This document shows positions 16,703 to 25,690 of a DNA stretch of 37,172 bases, one piece after another. Each line of letters begins with the position of its first letter. Position 1 is the stretch's first letter. The notes under the pieces are model-generated. The model was not told the origin of the DNA and did not search any database. It saw only the letters and a program-made list of their open reading frames with translations. The translations under genes were made by a program, and so were the position numbers. The DNA comes from Nanobdellota archaeon. Its GTDB lineage: Archaea; Nanobdellota; Nanobdellia; Pacearchaeales; GW2011-AR1. The DNA lies in NCBI GenBank assembly GCA_030641715.1, contig DAOWGX010000021.1, positions 1 through 37,172 on the forward strand. The letters run 5' to 3'.

Positions 16703-18817
16703 TTATGACTTTCTTCTATATTCCTCAACTATTTCCAAAATTCTCGCCCCGTATTTTATCAATTTTGAAGGACCAATACCGTCAATTTTTGAAAGTTCCT
16801 CCGCGGTTGTTGGTAATTTTTGTGAGATTAATTCTATTGTTTTGTTATTAAGAATTGTATAGGCTGGGACGTTGTTTTCGTGACTAAGGATGCTTCTCCA
16901 ACTGACTAATTCTTCTAAGATTCTAGGGTTAGTTGATTCTGATTTATCTTGCTTGGGCAGGGATTTTCCTTCAATCATTTTTAACATTTCGTCGTTGATA
17001 AAATAAGTTCTTTTCTTTCCCGAGTAAGTCAAATACAAAATTTCTTTTGCTCGCGAGATTGCGACGTAAAATAATCGTCTTTCTTCTTCGAGCTTGTTGT
17101 AATCGTCAGTTTTAATCATCTCGATTGCAGGATGATCTGAAGCTTTGCATGGGAAATTTTGTTCGTTACATCCAACAACGAAAATCTTTTTCGCTTCGAG
17201 ACCTTTAATGGCATGGATTGTTGCCAAGGTCACGTCGCTGATTGTTCCTTCTGTATGTTTTTGAATTTCATCAGTCTTGACAATATGAGAAATTCCTTGT
17301 TTTTTCATCAACTGTGAAATCTCCTGAAGCTGTCGATTTGTTCTTACCAATACAAAAATTTCTCCTCTTGTAACTTTGGACTCTAAAATTTTTTTAATTA
17401 TAAAATTTCTCTCAGTTTCTTCAGATTCGAAATCAATAATCTTAATTTTTACATCTTTTGATTCTTGATGATACTCCAAGTCTGGAAGTCCCATACTCTC
17501 GATAGAATGATTCATAAATTTTACAATGTCTCTAACGCTTCGGTAGTTTTTTGTTAGATGAATAATTTCCGAATTGGGATAGTCTTTTTCAAAATTAAGA
17601 ATATAATTGATGTTTGCGCCCCTCCATCCGAAGATAGATTGTCGTGGATCACCGACGGCAAAAAAATTCTTTGGTTTTAGAAGATGAATCAGTTCTACTT
17701 GCATTGCATTAACATCTTGATATTCATCTACGAGGATATATTCGAATTCTGGAATCTCTGGAATGTTGTTCTTTAAAAATTTCGTTGCATCGAGAATTTG
17801 ATCAGTGTAATCTCGAAGTCCTTGCATTAGCATATGCTCTTTCAAATACTTTATAATCTGATAAACTCTCTTAGCGTTATATCTATTTTTTATATCGACG
17901 TTTTTTGAAAAATCGTATTCTTCTTCGCCAGTTACTTTAAAGTAATCCATTACTGAAAAACAATCGTTCATAAAACTATTTGCTAACTGGTTCCCTGTTT
18001 TGAACTTTCTTTGCTGGGGTGTAAAATATGATTGTAAAGCATCTTCCATACCGATTCCTAAATTTTCAAGAGCCATATTCATCGCGAGAATTTTATCTGT
18101 GTAAGATTGAACTTTAGTTGGACGACCATAAATTTGATGACCATGTTTTTGTAAAATTTTTTCACAAAATGAGTTAAACGTGTGTACGTTTACACTATTA
18201 ATATTTAGTTCATAAAGTCTTTTTTCCATTTCTTGTCGAGCTTTTCGCGTGAATGTAATCGCTAGAATTTTTTCTGGAGACACTCCTTGATATTTGACCA
18301 AAAATTCTATTCTTTTAGTGAGAACGGTTGTTTTTCCAGAACCCGCACCTGCAACGCAAAGAATTTTTCCCGCTTCGGAAATTATTGCTTTTTTTTGTTT
18401 ATTATTATATTCTCCAAGAAAACTTTCGAGCGCTTTGAATTTTTCTTTATCTTCTTCGGTAACTTTAGTCTGTTTAAGTTTAATCCTGTTTTTTAGTTCC
18501 TTTTTTGACATAGTTGGATGTGTAATTTCGTTTTGTCCTTTAATCGTTAACCTTAAGATTTTTACAAATTGATTATAGTCACTTGTCGAAAGTTCTATCA
18601 TGCCATTCGTGATTAATTTATCAATTTCTTGATAAATCTTGTTTTTGTCCCAACATAGGCTGCCAAAATTGTATAATTCATCTAAATTATTTTTTACTAC
18701 AGATTTGTTTTTATAGTCTCCATTTAAAAAATCTGCAAGGAGAGTTTTTCCAACTTGAAATGGTAATTCCATTAATGCTTTGAGTATTTTAAGATATTCT
18801 AAATTTTCCTCTTCCAT
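16703..18817 (-). CDS. UvrD/Rep-type SF1 DNA helicase with C-terminal HRDC-like domain
   Basis: CVAGAGSGKTTVLTKRIEFL, ILVDEYQDVNAMQ, VGDPRQSIFGWRGA, YVAISRAKEILYLTYS; C-terminal LPTTAEELSKIDGIGPSKLIKYGARILEIV (HRDC). Confidence 0.92.
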   Translation of the reverse strand: MEEENLEYLKILKALMELPFQVGKTLLADFLNGDYKNKSVVKNNLDELYNFGSLCWDKNKIYQEIDKLITNGMIELSTSDYNQFVKILRLTIKGQNEITHPTMSKKELKNRIKLKQTKVTEEDKEKFKALESFLGEYNNKQKKAIISEAGKILCVAGAGSGKTTVLTKRIEFLVKYQGVSPEKILAITFTRKARQEMEKRLYELNINSVNVHTFNSFCEKILQKHGHQIYGRPTKVQSYTDKILAMNMALENLGIGMEDALQSYFTPQQRKFKTGNQLANSFMNDCFSVMDYFKVTGEEEYDFSKNVDIKNRYNAKRVYQIIKYLKEHMLMQGLRDYTDQILDATKFLKNNIPEIPEFEYILVDEYQDVNAMQVELIHLLKPKNFFAVGDPRQSIFGWRGANINYILNFEKDYPNSEIIHLTKNYRSVRDIVKFMNHSIESMGLPDLEYHQESKDVKIKIIDFESEETERNFIIKKILESKVTRGEIFVLVRTNRQLQEISQLMKKQGISHIVKTDEIQKHTEGTISDVTLATIHAIKGLEAKKIFVVGCNEQNFPCKASDHPAIEMIKTDDYNKLEEERRLFYVAISRAKEILYLTYSGKKRTYFINDEMLKMIEGKSLPKQDKSESTNPRILEELVSWRSILSHENNVPAYTILNNKTIELISQKLPTTAEELSKIDGIGPSKLIKYGARILEIVEEYRRKS

Positions 18818-18849
18818 AAGATAAAAATCTTAAATTAGTTTTTAAATTT

Positions 18850-19785
18850 TTAGAAACTCAAGATTGTCATCTGAATAACATTATTTTCTTCGTTTAGCTC
18901 TTCTACTTTGGATTCGTAGTCAAGGACAAAATCGATAGTTTCGATATTCATCGAGGGTAATTTGATATTTGTGGCGCTGAGAGTCCTTGTGTAACCAACG
19001 TCAATATAATTTAAATTAAGTGTTTCAATCACATCTCTCTTTGCAATTAATGTTAAACTGATATCTTCGATTTCAGTTAATCCCTCATTTAAAACTGTAA
19101 TATTAAAATCTAGATATCGTCCTTTCTTGACTGCAGAAAGTTTAGAGATTTTTGCGTCAGGTAATGGTTTTATCGAATAAAGTTTTTTAATAAGATCTAT
19201 CATGTCTTGGGTAATCTTTTGATCGCAGTTTGAGATGTTGTACATAATTTCGTTAGGGTTTAAGGTGTGGTCAAATCCAAAAACGTGGCAGAGTTCGTGA
19301 ATTTCTACGACGGGGCGTTCGCAACGAGAGTCTTCATATAAGAGAATTTTCCCTTCTTTGATTATTTTAAAATTAGTTGTATTCATGATTTTTGTGGGTC
19401 CTCCTTCTCCGGCTACAAAAATATTTTCTCCAAGCTCTATGAAATTCTCAGAACAACCCACTAAGATATCTGCTTTTTTATTGGCAATTTCATGAAACGA
19501 AATTATCTCCATTTTTTCTTGAAAAATTTGGAGGGCTTCTTTCATCGAGGATGTTCTGATGTTTGAACAAGAAGGTTCGATAAAATAAGAAATGTTGTTG
19601 TGGTCGAATCTTAAATTTTCTTCGAAGACTGGCGGGGGTCCGTAGTTGATTGTTGTGATGGGTTCGGAGGTGGTTTCGATAGGTTTCATTTCGATGGGTG
19701 CTTGTGGTAAATTTTGACATATCAGGGAGTAGGAAAATATTAATGTAGCTAATATGAACATTATCAGGACTATTTGTTTTATCAT
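18850..19785 (-). CDS. Secreted/membrane-anchored matrixin-like zinc metalloprotease with C-terminal CARDB-like domain
   Basis: N-terminal signal/TM, EIHELCHVFGFDHTLNPNEIM (HExxHxxxxxH with downstream Met), then a CARDB-like segment. Confidence 0.8.
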   Translation of the reverse strand: MIKQIVLIMFILATLIFSYSLICQNLPQAPIEMKPIETTSEPITTINYGPPPVFEENLRFDHNNISYFIEPSCSNIRTSSMKEALQIFQEKMEIISFHEIANKKADILVGCSENFIELGENIFVAGEGGPTKIMNTTNFKIIKEGKILLYEDSRCERPVVEIHELCHVFGFDHTLNPNEIMYNISNCDQKITQDMIDLIKKLYSIKPLPDAKISKLSAVKKGRYLDFNITVLNEGLTEIEDISLTLIAKRDVIETLNLNYIDVGYTRTLSATNIKLPSMNIETIDFVLDYESKVEELNEENNVIQMTILSF

Positions 19786-19938
19786 GTTTTGTTGAATGGG
19801 GAAGAGTATTTATTTGTTGTTGTAACTTGATTTTTTGGAGTAGTTAATCTTATAAATCTATTCGGGGGTTATATATTGTTGAACTCGTAGTTTAAAGTAA
19901 CTTTTTCAAGGTTTCATGGAAACGACGAGCCGAAAACA

Positions 19939-20010
19939 GAGCTCGTAGTTTAATGGATAGAATAACAGGTTTCGGCCCTGTGGATGGGAGTTCGATTCTT
20001 CCCGAGCTCG
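19939..20010 (+). tRNA. tRNA-Arg(UCG)
   Basis: GAGCTCG-TA-GTTTAATGGATAGAAT-A-ACAGG-TTTCGGC-CCTGT-GGATG-GGAGTTCGATTCTTCC-CGAGCTC-G; anticodon TCG. Confidence 0.93.
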
Positions 20011-20023
20011 TCGAACCCACAGG

Positions 20024-20046
20024 CGGTTCTATCAGAGCCGTTTCTC
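20024..20046 (+). terminator. Possible terminator hairpin downstream of tRNA-Arg
   Basis: CGGTTCT-ATC-AGAGCCG followed by TTTCTC. Confidence 0.4.
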
Positions 20047-20066
20047 ATTAATTTTAAATAGTCTTT

Positions 20067-20336
20067 TTGGTGGGATTGTTTATGTCGATACTTGATCTAT
20101 TTGTAACAAAAGAAAAGATACAGCGTAATATTGATACTCTTAAGGAAAGAAAGAAAAATTTACATTCTATTATCTCCAAAGAAGTTAATTCTGTTTTAAA
20201 AGAGCGTTATCCAGATTCTACGATTGAATACCTCCGAGAAAAATGTCGCAAAGAAATTTCTGCGATTGAAGAAGGACTTTATAAAAAGTATTATAATGAA
20301 ATTGACATGCGGTTGAACAATTTATATCTAATTTGA
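20067..20336 (+). CDS. Hypothetical coiled-coil protein (89 aa)
   Basis: Charged, helical ORF; Met starts at 20067, 20082 or 20085 are possible. Confidence 0.5.
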   Translation: MVGLFMSILDLFVTKEKIQRNIDTLKERKKNLHSIISKEVNSVLKERYPDSTIEYLREKCRKEISAIEEGLYKKYYNEIDMRLNNLYLI

Positions 20337-20536
20337 CTAAAACCAAAGGATTACGTTAATGGAATATCTGTGGCAACGTATTTGCAAATCGTAAGATTCT
20401 CTAGGAGTTTGATAAGTAGCGGAGGGCTTTATTCGTTATAAACTTTCTTATTTTTTCAGAGTCTATCTTATTTTATAGGGATTTTACTAGAACCGATTTT
20501 CATTAGTTTTAAATATGCTTAGGATTAATATTATTT

Positions 20537-21985
20537 ATGAGTAAAAAGAAAACGACATTTAATATTTCAAAAACAAATAATTTTTCCGAGTGGTACTCGG
20601 AGATTTTGAACAAGGCGGAGATTGTGGATTTGCGGTATGGGGTGAAGGGGTTTGTTGTGATTCGTCCTTGGGGTGCGAGGATTATTGATAAGATGTATCG
20701 GATTTATGAGTCGGCTCTTCGGTGTACGGGGCATGAGGCTGCGATTTTTCCGGCGGTGATTCCTGAGAAGAATTTTAAGAGGGAGTCGAGTCATGTTGAG
20801 GGTTTTGCTCCGGAAGTTTTTTGGCTGGATAAGAAGCAGGGTGATGAGAGGTTGGCTTTGAGACCGACGAGCGAGACGGCGTTTTATGAGATGTATAATT
20901 TGTGGATTCGGAGTTATCGGGATTTGCCGTTGAAGATTTATCAGAGGGCGAATGTTTTTCGGAATGAGACGAAGGCGACGAGGCCGTTGATTCGTTCGAG
21001 GGAGTTTCATTGGATTGAGTCTCATGATGCGTTTGCTACAAAGAAGGATGCGGAGGCGCAGGTTCGGGATGATATTGTTATGACTGAGGAGGTTATGCAT
21101 AAGATTTTTGGCGTTCCGTTTTTGCCGATGAGGAGACCGCAGTGGGATAAGTTTCCAGGGGCGGAGTATACTATTGGGAGTGATTCGATTTTGCCTGATG
21201 GAAAGGTGATTCAACAACCGTCGACGCATTTGATTAGTCAGCATTTTGTTAAGGCGTTTGATGTGAAATTTGTTAATGAGGTTGAAAAGGAGAGGACGCC
21301 GTGGCTGACTTGTTATGGTCCTTGTATGTCGAGAATTTTAGCGTCGGTGATTTCGGTTCATGGCGATGATAATGGTTTGGTTTTACCGTATACGATTGCA
21401 CCGGTTCAGGTTGTTGTGGTTCCGTTTTATGGTGAGGATTCTAAGAAAGTTAAGGAAATGGTTGAGAAAATTCAGAAGGATTTATTTGGGGAGCATATTG
21501 ATGTGAGGGTTGATGATTCGGATAAACGGTCTGGGGAGAAGTTTTTTTATTGGGAGATGAAGGGTGTTCCGTTTAGGGTTGAGGTTGGGGAGAAGGAACT
21601 AGCGAATGGTGAGGTGACGGTTTTTATTAGGGATAGTCGGGAGAGGGTTTCGGTTAAGGTTGGGGACTTGGTGGAGTCGATTAAGAATTTGGGGGCGGAA
21701 TATGATTCTAGGTTGTTGGCAAGAGCTGATGAGTTTTTTGAGGGGAAGGTTGTTGAGTGCAAGGACAAGGTTGGTGTTAAGAAGGCTTTGAATTCGGGGA
21801 AGGTTGTTAGGTTTGCTTTTTGTTCGGCTGATGTTGAAGGGGCTGAGTGTGCGGGGTTTGTTGAGAAGGAATTGGAGGCTCGGGTGATGGGGACGAGGGC
21901 GGATGTTGGGGAGAAGGTTGTTGGAAAGTGTGTTGTCTGCGGGAAGAAGGCGGGTGTTGTTGTTTATGTGGGGAAGAGTTATTAG
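20537..21985 (+). CDS. proS: Prolyl-tRNA synthetase (archaeal/eukaryotic type)
   Basis: FSEWYSEILNKAEIVDLRYGVKGFVVIRPWGARI, LRPTSETAFYEMYNLWIRSYRDLPLKIYQ, class II motifs. Confidence 0.96.
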   Translation: MSKKKTTFNISKTNNFSEWYSEILNKAEIVDLRYGVKGFVVIRPWGARIIDKMYRIYESALRCTGHEAAIFPAVIPEKNFKRESSHVEGFAPEVFWLDKKQGDERLALRPTSETAFYEMYNLWIRSYRDLPLKIYQRANVFRNETKATRPLIRSREFHWIESHDAFATKKDAEAQVRDDIVMTEEVMHKIFGVPFLPMRRPQWDKFPGAEYTIGSDSILPDGKVIQQPSTHLISQHFVKAFDVKFVNEVEKERTPWLTCYGPCMSRILASVISVHGDDNGLVLPYTIAPVQVVVVPFYGEDSKKVKEMVEKIQKDLFGEHIDVRVDDSDKRSGEKFFYWEMKGVPFRVEVGEKELANGEVTVFIRDSRERVSVKVGDLVESIKNLGAEYDSRLLARADEFFEGKVVECKDKVGVKKALNSGKVVRFAFCSADVEGAECAGFVEKELEARVMGTRADVGEKVVGKCVVCGKKAGVVVYVGKSY

Positions 21986-22019
21986 ATTAATTTATATATA
22001 TTAATTTGTTATATTATTT

Positions 22020-23594
22020 ATGAATAAGAAGGTGAGTCGTGAGCGACTTTCATGTTTTCCTCACGCTGTTCGGAAAAGGGGTATCTCTGCGGTTGTTGCT
22101 ACAGTTTTAATAATCTTAGTTACCGTTGCAGGTGTGGCTATTATTTGGACTTCGATTGTTCCAATGATTAAAGAAGGCTTGGAGTTTTCTGGCTTGGATG
22201 GGATGGTTAGTATAGTTAGTTCGGGAGGTTATACAACTTATGATCTTGAGAAGAAACTTGCAATGGTGCAGATTAAGCGAGAGGTTGATGATGGGGGGAT
22301 GAATAAAACTAGAGTTATCTTTTCTATAAATGGTTCGAGTTATGGGAGTATTGTCGTGGCTCCAGAATCTGGAATGACTAGGGTTTATATTTTTAATTTA
22401 AGTAAATATGGTAAGCCAGATTCGGTGAGTGTTGTACCGGTTTTTATCGTGGGGAGTAGTGAAAAAGAGGGGGCTGTGACTTCAGATATTATAATGCCTA
22501 TAGGAATAATTTCAACTGTTTCAGGGATTATTTATGAGTTGGAAAGTGATAACATTTCCGTTGTGACAGAATGCAATGATGGAATTGATAACGATGGAGA
22601 TGGTTTTATAGATTTAAGTGATAGTGGCTGTTCAAATAGTTCAGATGATGATGAGTTTACACCAATTATTGTAGAGTGCAATGATGGAATTGATAACGAT
22701 GGAGATAGTTTTATAGATTATCCGAATGATCCAGATTGTACGGCTAGTTCAGATAATAATGAGTCTACACTTGTATTGACTGAGTGTAGTGACGGGCTTG
22801 ATAACGATGGAGATAGTTTTATAGATTATCCGAATGATCCAGGCTGTATAGATAGTTCAGATGATAATGAGACTAATCCTGTTGTGACAGAATGTAACGA
22901 TGGAATTGATAATGACGGGAATACCTTTATAGATTATCCAAATGACCCGGGTTGTACGGCTAGTTCAGATGATAATGAATCTGGACCAGTTGGATGGTGG
23001 AAGTTTGAAGGCAATTATGATGATAGTTCAGGTTTTAATAATGATGGGGTGCAGAGTACTGCGGCATATGAACCAAGTTTAACAACCGGAATAGTGGGCC
23101 AGGCATATAATTTTGATGGAGTGGATGATTATATTGAAATACCTCAAGCTTTTTATTCTCCAAATGAGGTCACTTTTTTATTCTGGGTTTTTCAGGAGGA
23201 ATATGATCGTGGAAAGGAGCATATTGGCGGAGATTATAGAAGCGACCCTAGCCAGAGAGGTTTAGATTTTCTTTTTGTGAATAGTGATCGAATAAGAGTT
23301 GAATTTAGGGTTTCAGGAGAATATGTTGATACTCCGGTTGGTTCGGTTACCTTTGGAGAATGGTTCCATGTAGCTGTGACTGCATCACAGAGTACTGGAA
23401 GAGCTTCTATCTATGTAAATGGGAGTTTGGTGAGAGAATATTTTCCAACTTTTCCTGTGAGTACACAATTGGACCCCTACATATTTGGACGTAGAGGAAC
23501 TGATGGACCTTATTGGAAGGGCAAGATGGATGAAGTGATGGTTTTTGATCGGGCTCTTTCTCAAGGAGAAATAATTTCAATTTATGAGTTTTAA
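22020..23594 (+). CDS. Surface protein: pilin-like N-terminus, four ECNDGIDNDGDxFID repeats, LamG/concanavalin-like C-terminal domain
   Basis: KRGISAVVATVLIILVTVAGVAIIW (class III signal-peptide-like); repeats; GWWKFEGNYDDSSGFNNDGV...YNFDGVDDYIEIP...FGRRGTDGPYWKGKMDEVMVFDRALSQGEI (LamG_3). Confidence 0.85.
   Translation: MNKKVSRERLSCFPHAVRKRGISAVVATVLIILVTVAGVAIIWTSIVPMIKEGLEFSGLDGMVSIVSSGGYTTYDLEKKLAMVQIKREVDDGGMNKTRVIFSINGSSYGSIVVAPESGMTRVYIFNLSKYGKPDSVSVVPVFIVGSSEKEGAVTSDIIMPIGIISTVSGIIYELESDNISVVTECNDGIDNDGDGFIDLSDSGCSNSSDDDEFTPIIVECNDGIDNDGDSFIDYPNDPDCTASSDNNESTLVLTECSDGLDNDGDSFIDYPNDPGCIDSSDDNETNPVVTECNDGIDNDGNTFIDYPNDPGCTASSDDNESGPVGWWKFEGNYDDSSGFNNDGVQSTAAYEPSLTTGIVGQAYNFDGVDDYIEIPQAFYSPNEVTFLFWVFQEEYDRGKEHIGGDYRSDPSQRGLDFLFVNSDRIRVEFRVSGEYVDTPVGSVTFGEWFHVAVTASQSTGRASIYVNGSLVREYFPTFPVSTQLDPYIFGRRGTDGPYWKGKMDEVMVFDRALSQGEIISIYEF
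22569..22979 (+). repeat. Four tandem Asp-rich coding repeats (ECNDGIDNDGDSFIDYPNDPGCTASSDDNE type)
   Basis: Visible at protein and DNA levels (AATGATGGAATTGATAACGATGGAGATRGTTTTATAGATT). Confidence 0.9.
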
Positions 23595-23652
23595 AGGGAA
23601 GTCTAGAGAAGAGTTACTAAATCTTTATAAATTCTAAGAGCGTATTATTAGT

Positions 23653-23928
23653 ATGATGGAAATTAAAAAACGATCTAAGCCGATTGGGAAGTTGAAGGAA
23701 GGCGATAAGCTTTGGATTAATGAGAAGGAGATGAGGGTGGATAAGCATTTTTTGTTTCAGGATCATGGGGATACGAAGGAGATGATTGTGGAGGTTTTTA
23801 ATCCGGCGAATGAGCGGGAGTACCAGGTTCGGTATTTTGATGACCAGGTTGAGTCGTCGATTGAAGTTTATGAGTTGATGGATGAGTTTCAGTATGTTAG
23901 AAGGGAAGCGAAAATGATAAGTTGGTAG
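23653..23928 (+). CDS. Hypothetical protein (91 aa)
   Basis: Intact ORF with codon usage resembling the housekeeping genes here. Confidence 0.6.
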   Translation: MMEIKKRSKPIGKLKEGDKLWINEKEMRVDKHFLFQDHGDTKEMIVEVFNPANEREYQVRYFDDQVESSIEVYELMDEFQYVRREAKMISW

Positions 23929-23946
23929 TGTGGGATAGATATTTAT

Positions 23947-24495
23947 TTATCGAGGTTTTAGAAAGTTTACTAAGTCTTTTGATTTTTCGTGATACTCATT
24001 AACCTTAATTCTATTATATCTACGAATAATGCTTTCATCTTTTATTCCTTTGTCTAGTACATAAGAAGCAAGACCTGCATATAACTCATGATAATCTATG
24101 CTCTTTGTTTTTCCAATCTTATTTATTTTCTTGCCTATTTCCCATACGGGGGCACGACTAGTTTTATTATTGTGTGCCATATTTAGATAAAATGCACAAT
24201 CACAAAGATAATCTAAAAGTTGGAGATTAGATGTAGCATTTCTTGTCATAATGATAACAGGCAGATAATGCTTTTGCGTTAATTCTTCAAGATTAGTAAT
24301 TATGTTTCCTAAGTATTCATTTCCCTTGGAAGTCAAATGATATTTTTTGTCAATTAAGCCATGATCTATGGCATTGTCGAAGTGTTCTTTTTTGACAAGA
24401 TGTTTTGATAGGAATTTTCTTAAAGACCTGTCTTGTTGCCCGTTAATTATTATGTCTTCTTTCCAAACTCTTAGACGCCTGTTTATCTTTCCCAT
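23947..24495 (-). CDS. Unknown protein (182 aa), apparently paralogous to the C-terminal part of the adjacent 370-aa protein
   Basis: Aligns by eye with the neighbour: KKEHFDNAIDHGLIDKKYHLTSKGNEYL / HKKFLFEKAIKHDIVTNNYGVGNKGNGLL; ELYAGLASYVLDKGIKDE / ELFYSIASNMISKGISRGD. Confidence 0.7.
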   Translation of the reverse strand: MGKINRRLRVWKEDIIINGQQDRSLRKFLSKHLVKKEHFDNAIDHGLIDKKYHLTSKGNEYLGNIITNLEELTQKHYLPVIIMTRNATSNLQLLDYLCDCAFYLNMAHNNKTSRAPVWEIGKKINKIGKTKSIDYHELYAGLASYVLDKGIKDESIIRRYNRIKVNEYHEKSKDLVNFLKPR

Positions 24496-24514
24496 GTTAT
24501 TTTAGCATTTTCCT

Positions 24515-25627
24515 CTAATTTCCTCCAAATCTTTTTTGAGTTTCGCAGTTCTTTTCATCTTCGATATCTTTATTAATTTCCTTCAAGAAATCAATTTGTG
24601 GTTGTATATACTTATCATGCAATTTTTTACTTAGAGTGATAACTTCTTTGTTATTCTGAATATCTCCCCTACTTATTCCTTTAGAAATCATATTACTGGC
24701 TATACTATAAAATAATTCTTTAATTTGTAGATTTTCATTCTGTGATATTTTTCTGATGCTCTTTCCAATTTTTTCTCCTTTCTCACTTCCACCTAATTTG
24801 TCAGCAGACCCCGTAAAATAGTCGATAGTATCTCCTAACTCAAAAAAATAATCTGAAAAATCCATTTTAATTTTCTCATTCATAGGCATCATCATTGGCC
24901 GTGTAAGATAAAATTCTATATCTTTATCCAACTTGGGAAAAATATCTTTCAATAGTCCATTACCTTTATTTCCCACCCCATAATTATTAGTAACAATATC
25001 ATGTTTTATAGCTTTTTCAAACAAAAATTTTTTATGACCGTTTTTTCTTAATTTTCTTAAGTTTTTCTCTGCTTTCAAAATATCTCCTGGTTTTACTCCA
25101 AGATATTCTATTGATTCTACAATGTCTTTCAAAGACCCTTCAAACTTAAAATGGCTTGGAATAAATATCCTTCCCTTTTTCTTTGTTGCAAGAAGGTCGA
25201 CATACGCTCTTAATGTGCTGTTTATTCCTAGTTGATAAGATGATAACAAATCAGAACAAATAAAAGGAACTTTCCATAAACCATAATCTTTACTTACATC
25301 ATCCACCTTTTTCTTTAATATGTTAGGATCTAGTTTTAAATCTCCTGAAGGGAAACTATTATAGTAACCGGCACTTTCTATCGTAAAACGATGTCCTATA
25401 ATAGGACCATTTTCTTCTATATTTGGCTTAGCACTAGCTCTATTTCCACTATGTCTCTTTTTATAGAAATCATTTATCTTTTTTGCGTCCTCTTGAATTA
25501 TAGCTTCGAGAGGTTTCACAACTTTTTTATAATCGATTTTATCACGATCGACAATTACAAACAAATTAGAGTCATGTGAACATTCTATTTCTTTTTCAAA
25601 TCTGATATAACCATTAACTTCTTTCAT
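24515..25627 (-). CDS. Unknown protein (370 aa): unique N-terminal region plus C-terminal domain shared with the downstream gene
   Basis: Intact ORF, 19 bp upstream of the 182-aa ORF on the same strand; no known family recognised. Confidence 0.7.
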   Translation of the reverse strand: MKEVNGYIRFEKEIECSHDSNLFVIVDRDKIDYKKVVKPLEAIIQEDAKKINDFYKKRHSGNRASAKPNIEENGPIIGHRFTIESAGYYNSFPSGDLKLDPNILKKKVDDVSKDYGLWKVPFICSDLLSSYQLGINSTLRAYVDLLATKKKGRIFIPSHFKFEGSLKDIVESIEYLGVKPGDILKAEKNLRKLRKNGHKKFLFEKAIKHDIVTNNYGVGNKGNGLLKDIFPKLDKDIEFYLTRPMMMPMNEKIKMDFSDYFFELGDTIDYFTGSADKLGGSEKGEKIGKSIRKISQNENLQIKELFYSIASNMISKGISRGDIQNNKEVITLSKKLHDKYIQPQIDFLKEINKDIEDEKNCETQKRFGGN

Positions 25628-25690
25628 TTTATTTTAATAAGTAGTAGTTATTTAAAAATGTTACTCTCTTAAAATTAAAACTCTTTTAAA

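Noticed and set aside
20567-21244. 225-aa minus-strand ORF opposite proS
   Set aside because: Low-complexity Arg/Asn/Leu/Pro-rich translation antisense to the strongly supported ProRS gene; an artefact of its codon bias.
22569-22979. CRISPR-like repeat array
   Set aside because: Repeats are in-frame coding repeats with similar intervening sequence, not unique spacers. No CRISPR array or cas gene is seen in the window.
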